The notes under the pieces are model-generated. The model saw only the letters and a program-made list of their open reading frames with translations, ran no database searches and was not told the DNA's origin. This document shows positions 8,650 through 16,545 of a DNA stretch of 64,000 nt, piece by piece (position 1 is the stretch's first letter; every line of letters starts with the position of its first letter). The stretch is taken from assembly GCA_002415025.1 (NCBI GenBank), contig DIBR01000029.1:26011-90010 (forward strand), written 5' to 3'. The stretch comes from Spongiibacteraceae bacterium UBA5047 (GTDB taxonomy: Bacteria; Pseudomonadota; Gammaproteobacteria; Pseudomonadales; Spongiibacteraceae). The translations under genes and the position numbers were made by a program.

Positions 8650-9858
8650 ATGAGTAATACCGCTTTCATCTACGACGCCGTTCGCACACCGCGTAGTAAA
8701 GGTAAACGTGACGGTTCCCTGCATGAAGTTAAACCGGTGGACCTGTTGGCGGGCCTTTTGAATGGTCTGCGTGACCGCCATCAACTCGATACGTCGATGG
8801 TAGATGATGTGGTCATGGGCTGTGTTACGCCCGTGGGTGAGCAGGGCTCCTGTATTGCCAAGACCGCAGTGCTCAAGGCTGGCTGGCACGAATCCGTTGC
8901 CGGTGTGCAGCTTGACCGCTTTTGCGCCTCAGGCCTTGAGGCCGTCAATATTGCGGCGCAGAAAGTGGCCTCAGGCTGGGAAGACCTGGTGGTGGCCGGC
9001 GGTGTAGAAAGCATGTCGCGCGTTGCCATGGGCTCAAACGGCGGCCCCTGGGGAGAAGACCCGGCAACAGCTATAGCAACCGCCTTTGTGCCACAGGGTA
9101 TTGGCGCAGACCTGATAGCAACCATGGCCGGTTTCAGTCGCCAGGACCTCGACGCCTTTGCCGCAGAATCCCAGAGCAAGGCAGCTGCAGCTCGCGATGC
9201 CGGCCATTTCGACCGTTCTGTTATGCCGGTGAAAGACGATTGTGGAATCGTTATTCTGGAAAAAGACGACTTTATAAAGCCCGGTACATCTGTCGAAAGT
9301 TTGTCATCACTCAAGCCATCCTTTGAATTTTTGGGTTCGCTGGGCTACGACGATGTAGCACTCAGCAAGTACCCCCAGGTTGCAAAAATTCAGCACGTAC
9401 ACCACGCAGGTAATTCGTCCGGCATCGTCGATGGAGCATCAGCAGTTCTGATCGGCAGCGAGCGCGCGGGCAAGGAGCTGGGGCTCAAGGCCCGTGGCCG
9501 GGTTGTTGCTACCGCCGTTACCAGCACTGAACCCACCATCATGCTGACCGGCCCCGCGCCGGCTACTTACAAAGTGCTCAAGAAGGCCGGTTTGAGTCTG
9601 GACGATATCGACCTGTTCGAAGTGAATGAGGCTTTTGCCTCGGTAGCCATGCGTTTTCAGAAGGATACCGGTGTTCCCTTCGAGAAAATTAACGTCAACG
9701 GTGGCGCTATTGCCATGGGCCACCCGCTGGGCGCAACCGGCGCAATGTTGCTCGGTACCTGTCTTGATGAACTGGAGCGCCGCAATAAGCGCTATGGCCT
9801 TATTACGCTGTGCGTCGGCGGTGGCATGGGCATAGCAACCGTTATCGAACGGGTCTGA
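8650..9858 (+). CDS. Acetyl-CoA C-acyltransferase (thiolase)
   Basis: A 402-residue thiolase. The nucleophile is C92 in DRFCASGLEAVN; NEAFA, GGAIAMGHPLGATGA and the second Cys in CVGGGMG complete the active site. It would cleave 3-ketoacyl-CoA, the last step of beta-oxidation. I chose ATG 8650, preceded by AGGAC, which gives the family start SNTAFIYDAVRTPR, over an in-frame start 63 nt upstream. It is the first gene of an operon with the FadB-like, dehydrogenase and isomerase genes. It is FadA/FadI-like, but neither symbol can be assigned without a tree. Confidence 0.93.
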   Translation: MSNTAFIYDAVRTPRSKGKRDGSLHEVKPVDLLAGLLNGLRDRHQLDTSMVDDVVMGCVTPVGEQGSCIAKTAVLKAGWHESVAGVQLDRFCASGLEAVNIAAQKVASGWEDLVVAGGVESMSRVAMGSNGGPWGEDPATAIATAFVPQGIGADLIATMAGFSRQDLDAFAAESQSKAAAARDAGHFDRSVMPVKDDCGIVILEKDDFIKPGTSVESLSSLKPSFEFLGSLGYDDVALSKYPQVAKIQHVHHAGNSSGIVDGASAVLIGSERAGKELGLKARGRVVATAVTSTEPTIMLTGPAPATYKVLKKAGLSLDDIDLFEVNEAFASVAMRFQKDTGVPFEKINVNGGAIAMGHPLGATGAMLLGTCLDELERRNKRYGLITLCVGGGMGIATVIERV

Positions 9859-9924
9859 TGCCTGGCGACTCTTTCCGCAGTGCAGACTCGAATTACATGA
9901 TATGAACAAAGGCAGAGAAACACT

Positions 9925-12072
9925 ATGACTGGACAATTTCACTACGAAAAAGACGCTGACAACATCGTCACCGTCACCATGGATATGAGTGGCCCCGTTA
10001 ACGCGATGAACGATGAGTACATCGAGTTGATGAGCGCTACTATTGACCGTCTGGAAGCGGAAAAGGAGCAGATTGCAGGGGTGGTATTAACCTCCGCAAA
10101 AAGTACTTTTTTTGCCGGCGGAGATATCAAAAACATGCTCAAGGCCGAACCCGGCAAGGACGAGCAGGGCCTGTTTGAAATGTGCGATGTGATTAAGGCC
10201 ATGCTCATCAGGGTGGAGACTCTCGGGCGGCCGGTAGTTGCGGCCGTCAACGGCGCGGCGCTGGGCGGCGGCTATGAAATCTGCCTTGCCTGTCATCACC
10301 GGGTGGCATTGACCTCTCCTGCGGTGCAGGTGGGTTTGCCGGAAGTGAGTCTGGGCCTGTTGCCGGGCGGCGGCGGCATCGTGCGGCTGGTTAGTAAGCT
10401 GGGCGCCGAGAAGGCCATTATGCCACTGCTGGAAGGCACCCGTTTTAATGCCGCCAAAGCGCTTGCTTCAGGGTTGATTGAAGAGATAGCAGAAACCCCG
10501 GACGACATGATTGCCAAAGCCAAGGCCTGGGTAAAAGCTAACCCCGAAGCCAGTAACCCCTGGCATACAAAAGGTTTCAAGATTCCCGGAGGCGATCTAA
10601 ACAACCCGAAAATTTCGCAGCTAATTCAGGGCGCGATCCCGATGTTACTGCAGAAGACACGTGGCTTGGTACCGGCGCCCGCGCGTATTCTTGATGTTGT
10701 TGCCGATACCCTGCGGGTAGATTTTGCCACCGCCATGCGTATTGAAAGTCGTGGACTGGCCGCGCTTGTTACAACGCCTCAGGCAAAAAACCTGATGACA
10801 TTCTTTTTGCAAATGAATCAGGTAAACGGTGGCGGCAGTCGTCCTAAAGGGATCGAAAAATCCAAGGTTAAAAAAGTCGGCATTCTTGGCGCCGGCATGA
10901 TGGGGCAGGGCATTGCCTATGTGTCTGCGCGTGCTGGCATAGAAGTCGTATTGAAAGATATCAGTCAGGAGGCCGCCGACAGAGGCAAGGCCTACACCGA
11001 CAAATTGCTGAGTAAAAATGTGGCCAAGGGGCGGATGTCCGAGGACAAAAAGGCTGGCATTCTCGATTTGATTACCGCCACATCGGAGGCCGAAGCACTG
11101 CGTGGCTGCGACTTGATTATTGAGGCCGTATTTGAAAATGTTGAACTCAAGCATCAGATGACTCGCGAGCTTGAACCCCTGCTTGCTGAAAACGGTGTGT
11201 GGGGCTCAAACACCTCAACCCTGCCGATTACTCTGTTGGCCGAGCCATCAGAGAAGCCGGAAAACTTTATCGGTGTTCACTTTTTCTCGCCCGTCGACAA
11301 GATGCCTCTGGTTGAAATTATTGTGGGTGAGAAAACCTCGGATGAAACACTCGCCAGAGCTTTTGATTACGCCCAGCAAATCAAGAAAACCCCGATTGTT
11401 GTAAATGACTCCCGCGGCTTCTTTACTTCGCGCGTATTCGCCACCTACATCGACGAGGGGGGCTTGCTGCTCGAAGAAGGTCTGGACCCGGTGCTGATTG
11501 AAAGTCAGGGCAAGGCCATTGGTATGCCGGTGGGCCCCTTGGCAGTGCAGGATGAGGTCAGTCAGCAGCTTACGGTAAAGGCCAATGAAACCAACCGCGA
11601 ACTGGATAAACGGCTGGAGCAGAAAATTGGCAGCGACAACGCAGGCTACCGCTTGGCGAAACGCATGATCGATGACCACCAGCGCGGTGGCCGCGCTCAC
11701 GGTGGCGGCTATTACGAGTATCCGGAAGGCGGTGAAAAGTATCTCTGGCCTGAAGTTTACAACTGGTATTTCAAGGCCGGCCACAGTTTGCCGGAAGAGG
11801 ATGTGAAAGATCGCTTGTTGTTCCGCCAGATAGTGGAGTCACTGCGTTGCTATGAAGAGAGCGTAATGAATACGGTGGCCGATGCCAATATTGGCTCGCT
11901 GATGGGCATCGGGTTTCCGCCTCATACCGGCGGGGTATTCCAGTTTATCAACACCTATGGGCTGACCCGTTTTGTCGATCGCTGCAATCTGCTTACCGAA
12001 CGCTACGGCGAACGCTTTACGCCACCGCAGTTGTTGCTGGATAAAGCGCAGAAAGGTGAGCTGTTTGCCTGA
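9925..12072 (+). CDS. Bifunctional enoyl-CoA hydratase / 3-hydroxyacyl-CoA dehydrogenase (FadB/FadJ-like)
   Basis: A 715-residue fusion. The N-terminal crotonase domain (about 1-190) keeps both catalytic glutamates (GGGYEICLACHHR and LPEVSLGLLPGGGG). The dehydrogenase half has the NAD-binding GILGAGMMGQGIAYVSA (about 315-335), the NTSTLPIT and HFFSPVDKMPLVEII segments, and a C-terminal 3HCDH domain. It performs the second and third steps of beta-oxidation. It follows the thiolase by 66 nt and would pair with it as an alpha2beta2 complex if it behaves as FadBA. The gene order thiolase then FadB is the reverse of E. coli fadBA. Confidence 0.93.
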   Translation: MTGQFHYEKDADNIVTVTMDMSGPVNAMNDEYIELMSATIDRLEAEKEQIAGVVLTSAKSTFFAGGDIKNMLKAEPGKDEQGLFEMCDVIKAMLIRVETLGRPVVAAVNGAALGGGYEICLACHHRVALTSPAVQVGLPEVSLGLLPGGGGIVRLVSKLGAEKAIMPLLEGTRFNAAKALASGLIEEIAETPDDMIAKAKAWVKANPEASNPWHTKGFKIPGGDLNNPKISQLIQGAIPMLLQKTRGLVPAPARILDVVADTLRVDFATAMRIESRGLAALVTTPQAKNLMTFFLQMNQVNGGGSRPKGIEKSKVKKVGILGAGMMGQGIAYVSARAGIEVVLKDISQEAADRGKAYTDKLLSKNVAKGRMSEDKKAGILDLITATSEAEALRGCDLIIEAVFENVELKHQMTRELEPLLAENGVWGSNTSTLPITLLAEPSEKPENFIGVHFFSPVDKMPLVEIIVGEKTSDETLARAFDYAQQIKKTPIVVNDSRGFFTSRVFATYIDEGGLLLEEGLDPVLIESQGKAIGMPVGPLAVQDEVSQQLTVKANETNRELDKRLEQKIGSDNAGYRLAKRMIDDHQRGGRAHGGGYYEYPEGGEKYLWPEVYNWYFKAGHSLPEEDVKDRLLFRQIVESLRCYEESVMNTVADANIGSLMGIGFPPHTGGVFQFINTYGLTRFVDRCNLLTERYGERFTPPQLLLDKAQKGELFA

Positions 12073-12118
12073 CATAGCACAGTGCTTATGGATCAACACC
12101 AGCTTAATTATTCGGGGT

Positions 12119-12142
12119 CGGGCGTCCAGCGTCAGACGCCCG
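12119..12142. other. Stable hairpin between operon genes
   Basis: A perfect 8-bp inverted repeat, CGGGCGTC and GACGCCCG, with an 8-nt loop, in the 128-nt gap after the FadB-like gene. No T-run follows on either strand, so it is probably not an intrinsic terminator. It may stabilise mRNA ends or attenuate transcription into the downstream dehydrogenase gene. Confidence 0.45.
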
Positions 12143-12200
12143 GCCAACGGGACGGGTAGAACAGCGGTCAAGCTCCCGTTGGCCTTTACTGGAGAAAATC

Positions 12201-13370
12201 ATGCTTAAACGCAACTTCACAGAAGAACAGAACATGTTTCGCGGTGCCTACCGCAAGTTTCTTGAAAAGGAAATTGCACCCAATGTAGAGCGCTGGCGCG
12301 AACAGGGAATCGTCGACAGAGAGGCCTTTACCAAAGCGGGAGAGCAAGGTTTTTTAATGATTTGGCCCGACGAAGAATACGGCGGCATGGGCGACAATGA
12401 TTTTCGCTTTGAGCAGATCATCATTGAAGAAACCGCCAATGTGTATGCCGGAGACTGGACCAATACACTTCACAGCCGTTTGGTTGGCCCCTACCTTTCA
12501 CGCTTTGGCAGCGATGACCAGAAGGCCCGCTTTCTGCCTAAATGTGTCACGGGCGAGTGCATTCTTGCCGTGGCCATGACTGAGCCCGATGCGGGGTCAG
12601 ATCTGGCCGGCATGCGGGCAACGGCAAAGGACATGGGTGACCACTGGCTACTGAATGGCGCCAAGACCTATATCAGTAACGGGATCAATGCTGACCTGGT
12701 TGTAGTGGCGGCTAAAACCGACCCCGAAAACAATCCACATGCGATGGGCCTGTTTTTGGTAGAGCGGGGTGTGGACGGCTTTGAACGAGGCCGCAACCTG
12801 AAAAAAATGGGCATGAAAGCACAAGATACGGCGGAGCTGTTTTTCAACGATGTGAAGGTGCCGAAAGCCAATGTGCTGGGTGACCCCGCCATGGGCTTTG
12901 TGTATCTGATGCAAGGGCTGGCGGAAGAACGCCTGATTGGCGCCTGTGGTTTTATAGCAGGCGCACAAAAGGCATTTGAAGTGACGCGCGACTTTGTTAT
13001 GGAGCGCAAGGTTTTCGGCAAACCCTTGTCCTACATGCAAAACACCCAGTTCAAGATGGCGGAATTGCGTACCGAGATTGATGTGGCCCAGGCGCATGTC
13101 GACGCGTGTGTTACGGCGCACAACCTCGGTGAACTCAGTTCCGAAGATGCCGCTAAAGCCAAACTCTATACCAGTGAGGTGCTGTGTCGCATGGTAGATG
13201 AGGGTGTTCAGTTGCATGGTGGCGCGGGCTATATGGATGAGTACCCGATTTCCCGGATGTACACAGATGCGCGCATCACCCGCATATTCGCCGGTACCTC
13301 GGAAGTCATGAAATTAATCGTTGGTCGCGATATTTTCTCCGAAAATTTCGTTCCCTATATTGATCGCTAG
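12201..13370 (+). CDS. Acyl-CoA dehydrogenase, long-chain (LCAD)-like
   Basis: A 389-residue acyl-CoA dehydrogenase. FAD/substrate motifs are AVAMTEPDAGSDLAGM and TYISNGINADLVVV; the C-terminal HGGAGYMDEYPISRMYTDARITRIFAGTSEVMK region matches the long-chain group. The MCAD-type YEGT glutamate is absent (FAGT); the base is instead expected on helix G, where LYTSEVL supplies a Glu as in LCAD. Start ATG 12201 is preceded by CTGGAG. A paaG-like gene follows after 10 nt, so this is part of the same catabolic operon. Confidence 0.9.
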   Translation: MLKRNFTEEQNMFRGAYRKFLEKEIAPNVERWREQGIVDREAFTKAGEQGFLMIWPDEEYGGMGDNDFRFEQIIIEETANVYAGDWTNTLHSRLVGPYLSRFGSDDQKARFLPKCVTGECILAVAMTEPDAGSDLAGMRATAKDMGDHWLLNGAKTYISNGINADLVVVAAKTDPENNPHAMGLFLVERGVDGFERGRNLKKMGMKAQDTAELFFNDVKVPKANVLGDPAMGFVYLMQGLAEERLIGACGFIAGAQKAFEVTRDFVMERKVFGKPLSYMQNTQFKMAELRTEIDVAQAHVDACVTAHNLGELSSEDAAKAKLYTSEVLCRMVDEGVQLHGGAGYMDEYPISRMYTDARITRIFAGTSEVMKLIVGRDIFSENFVPYIDR

Positions 13371-13380
13371 GAGTCGGGCC

Positions 13381-14172
13381 ATGTCAGCAGATAGCGAGTA
13401 TCAAGCCATCGACGTGTCGACAAAAGGGCATGTCGCCACCATATTGCTCAACCGCCCGGACACCCTGAATGCATTTTCCGTGAAAATGCGTGCAGAGTTG
13501 CTGGATGCCTTCACCAAGGCGGACGACAATGAAGACGTTCGAGTGGTGGTTTTCGGGTCAACCGGCAAGGCCTTTTCGTCCGGTGCCGATCTGGCCGAAG
13601 GGGTTGGCGGGCAGAAAACGGTTGAAGACCAGATTATGCTCGAATATGCACCTATTCTGGAAAAAATGGCGAACCTGAAAAAGCCGGTCATAGCAGCGGT
13701 ACCCGGCGTTATGGCCGGTATTGGGGCCGCCTTCGCCATGAACAGTGATCTGGTGGTGATGGCCGATACCGGTAGTATGTTAATGGCCTTTACCAATATC
13801 GGGTTGGTGCCCGACGGCGGCGCCAGCTGGATGCTGCTGCGCCACCTCGGGTACCAGCGCGCCTTTCAACTTATTGTTGAAGGAGGGCGGCTAAGCGCGC
13901 ACGATTGTCTGGAAGCCGGAATTGCCAATAAACTGGTGCCCGCAGATCAGTTGATGGAAGAGGTGCAGAACTGGGCCGGGGAGCTTGCGCAACGCGCTCC
14001 AATCGCTTTGCGCGAAGCCAAGCAGTTGCTACGCAATGCAGCGGCACTAAGCTACAACGAAACTGTGGCGCTTGAAGCCAGAACCCAGAACACCTGCATA
14101 GCTACCCAAGACGCAGCCGAAGCGGTTCGGGCGTTTATGGAGAAGCGGCCGGCGGCTTTTACAGGGAAGTAA
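13381..14172 (+). CDS. Crotonase-family enoyl-CoA isomerase, PaaG-like
   Basis: A 263-residue crotonase. I chose ATG 13381, preceded by GGAG, over an upstream start inside the dehydrogenase gene. Although it would be called an enoyl-CoA hydratase by default, both hydratase glutamates appear missing: the first position reads Ala (GIGAAFAMNSD) and the second lies in AFTNIGLVPDGG, without Glu. The VPDGG aspartate matches PaaG and related delta3-delta2 isomerases, which use an Asp. I therefore favour an isomerase needed for unsaturated or branched substrates. It closes the four-gene operon. Confidence 0.82.
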   Translation: MSADSEYQAIDVSTKGHVATILLNRPDTLNAFSVKMRAELLDAFTKADDNEDVRVVVFGSTGKAFSSGADLAEGVGGQKTVEDQIMLEYAPILEKMANLKKPVIAAVPGVMAGIGAAFAMNSDLVVMADTGSMLMAFTNIGLVPDGGASWMLLRHLGYQRAFQLIVEGGRLSAHDCLEAGIANKLVPADQLMEEVQNWAGELAQRAPIALREAKQLLRNAAALSYNETVALEARTQNTCIATQDAAEAVRAFMEKRPAAFTGK

Positions 14173-14253
14173 TTTGGCAAATAGCGTTCACCTGCTACGC
14201 AGCGCTGCAGGCGCAACTTGCAGGCCGGCACCCACCCAAGCCAGGTGCAGTTT

Positions 14254-16392
14254 ATGAACAGATCAGTCAAAACCTATTGTCGTATCTGCGAACCTGCCTG
14301 CGGTTTGCAGGCAGAGGTTAGGGGAGAAGGCGCGGACGCAGAAATCGTTCGCATCGTCCCCGACAAGGATCACGCCGGCACCCGCGGGTTTGCTTGCCAC
14401 AAGGGCCTGAAGTTCAACGAAGTGCACACAGACCCCGGCAGGCTGAATTACCCTCTTAAGCGAACAAACCGTAAAGGGCAACTTCCCGCCGCATTTCTGG
14501 AAACAGATTGGGATTCTGCCTTGCGCGACATTGCTGAAAAGCTTCGCACCATTCGGCTGCAGTACGGAGACTCGGCAGTGGCCGGGTTTATGGGCAATCC
14601 TACCGCCTTCAGTGCCAGCGCCGCGCGCGCTGTTCCGGCTTTTTTCAAGAAGTTGAAGTCACGCTTTTTCAGCTCGGCCACTCAGGATTGTTCGAATAAA
14701 TTCGCGGGCAGCGAAGCCGTTTTTGGCACCAGCAATTTGCACCCGACCCCGGATCTGGACCACACCCACCTGTTTTTGTGTTTAGGTGAAAACCCGAAAG
14801 TTTCGCATATGAGTTTTATGTCGCTGGCTGATCCGGTTGCGGCCTTGCGCGCTATTGTGGCGAGGGGCGGGCGTGTATTGCATATCAATCCGCGCCGTAC
14901 CGAATCGGTGACCCCGGCCACCGGTGAGTGGGTGGCTATTCAGCCTGATACCGACCTCTATTTTCTGGCCGCGCTGATTCACGAAATTGATCAGCTCGGG
15001 CGTTTTGACGAAGCGCTATTGCAGCAATACGGAAGCAATGTGCAGCAGCTTCGAGACTTTGTTTCGCAGTATCCAGCCAGCCGTGTTGCCGGGGTTTGTG
15101 GTATATCGGCTGCAGCTATTGAAAAAATTGCCGCTGATTTTTCCTCGGCTGAGTCGGCGTCGGTGCATATGTCTACCGGTGTGAATATGGGGCGACAGGG
15201 CACTTTGTGCTATTGGTTGCTGCACATGCTGAGCCTCGTTAGCGGCAACCTGGGGCGCAAGGGCGGCAATGTTTACTCACCGGGTTTATTTCCCACGGCC
15301 CGTTTCGGTCGGGCACGACTGGAGAATGACACGGCGACTATTCGCTGGCAGGAAACGGAGTTTGGTACGCTGCGAGAAGTGCTTGGCGCACTGCCGGGCA
15401 ATTTGTTGCCGGACTATATTGCCAGCCGACAGGAGCCGATTCGTGCCCTGATCGTGATCGCAGGTAATCCGCTGCTCTCGATGGCGGGGGAAGAGGCCAT
15501 GCGCAGGGCCTTTCCCCAGCTGGAATTGTTGGTGGTGCTGGATATCTACCGCAATGCTACAGCTGAATATGCCGACTACCTGTTACCTATGGCTGACTGG
15601 CTGGAAAGGGAGGATATCAATACGCTCGGTTTGGGCTTTCAGCCCAGACCCTGGGTTCAGCTTGCGCCCGCCGTTGTGCCCCCGAAATTCCAGCGCCGCA
15701 GTGAATGGTGGACCCTGGCCCGTATTGAGCAACTGCTGGGCTTGCCGTCACTGCTTGATGACGAGTATCCGGAACCATTGGCTGACGCAGATCGGCTGTT
15801 GGCAGCCAGTGGTCTGTCACTTGAGGCTTTGCGGCAATCGGGCGGTGAAGCAGTAGCGGTTGCTCCGGCAGCGCCGGAAACGCTCTTCAGCCAGGGAACA
15901 CAGTTGCCTGAGCGGCGGATAGATTGTTGCCCGCCGGCATTTGCCGACGCGCTGGTTCGCTCGGAGGCCCTGTTCGAGGAGCTTCAGTGCAGCATGGGTG
16001 GCCTCAAGCTGGTAAACCTGCGCACACACTATATGCACAACAGCTGGATGCAGAATATTGAGCGCCTCAAACGTCCCAACCAGCTGACAAACCCTCTACA
16101 CATATCACCTGACGACGCTGCGGCCCTGAATCTGTGTTCGGGAGATGCTGTCCATATCCGCAGCGACCACGGCGAGCTGCAGGCAACGATCCATCTCGAT
16201 GAAACCCTCAGGCCCGGTGTGGTAGCCATGAGTCACGGCTGGGGAAACCAGCAAACTCCCGGCATGGCCGTTGCCCGGCGGCACCCCGGTGTGAATGTTA
16301 ATCGTTTGTTGCCCGCCGGACCGGGCAGCTTTGAACCTTTGAGCAATCAGGCCCATATGACAGGCGTAAGCGTAGAGCTTTCGGCTGTTTAG
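14254..16392 (+). CDS. Molybdopterin oxidoreductase with N-terminal [4Fe-4S] site (formate dehydrogenase/nitrate reductase superfamily)
   Basis: A 712-residue DMSO-reductase-family catalytic subunit. The N terminus carries CRICEPACG and then GFACHKG, giving four cysteines for a [4Fe-4S] cluster. Further blocks are DCSNKFAGSE, the molybdopterin-binding middle, and a C-terminal molydopterin dinucleotide-binding domain (NPLHISPDDAAALNL, MSHGWGNQQ). There is no twin-arginine signal, so it should be cytoplasmic. ATG 14254 is preceded by CAGGTG; an in-frame ATG 36 nt upstream is the alternative. No small subunit or electron-transfer partner is adjacent, so the substrate is unknown. Confidence 0.85.
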   Translation: MNRSVKTYCRICEPACGLQAEVRGEGADAEIVRIVPDKDHAGTRGFACHKGLKFNEVHTDPGRLNYPLKRTNRKGQLPAAFLETDWDSALRDIAEKLRTIRLQYGDSAVAGFMGNPTAFSASAARAVPAFFKKLKSRFFSSATQDCSNKFAGSEAVFGTSNLHPTPDLDHTHLFLCLGENPKVSHMSFMSLADPVAALRAIVARGGRVLHINPRRTESVTPATGEWVAIQPDTDLYFLAALIHEIDQLGRFDEALLQQYGSNVQQLRDFVSQYPASRVAGVCGISAAAIEKIAADFSSAESASVHMSTGVNMGRQGTLCYWLLHMLSLVSGNLGRKGGNVYSPGLFPTARFGRARLENDTATIRWQETEFGTLREVLGALPGNLLPDYIASRQEPIRALIVIAGNPLLSMAGEEAMRRAFPQLELLVVLDIYRNATAEYADYLLPMADWLEREDINTLGLGFQPRPWVQLAPAVVPPKFQRRSEWWTLARIEQLLGLPSLLDDEYPEPLADADRLLAASGLSLEALRQSGGEAVAVAPAAPETLFSQGTQLPERRIDCCPPAFADALVRSEALFEELQCSMGGLKLVNLRTHYMHNSWMQNIERLKRPNQLTNPLHISPDDAAALNLCSGDAVHIRSDHGELQATIHLDETLRPGVVAMSHGWGNQQTPGMAVARRHPGVNVNRLLPAGPGSFEPLSNQAHMTGVSVELSAV

Positions 16393-16545
16393 GCGAATCT
16401 AGTCGTAATTTTGCACATCCACGGGGCCGTCTGTCGCCTGCGGACAAAAGGCGGCGGCTTGCGCATTTCTCCAGCGCGTGTATAACCGATAATAGCGGCC
16501 AGTGTTCACAATAATAATTCAACGCTGCCAGTGCTAGGGGAAACT

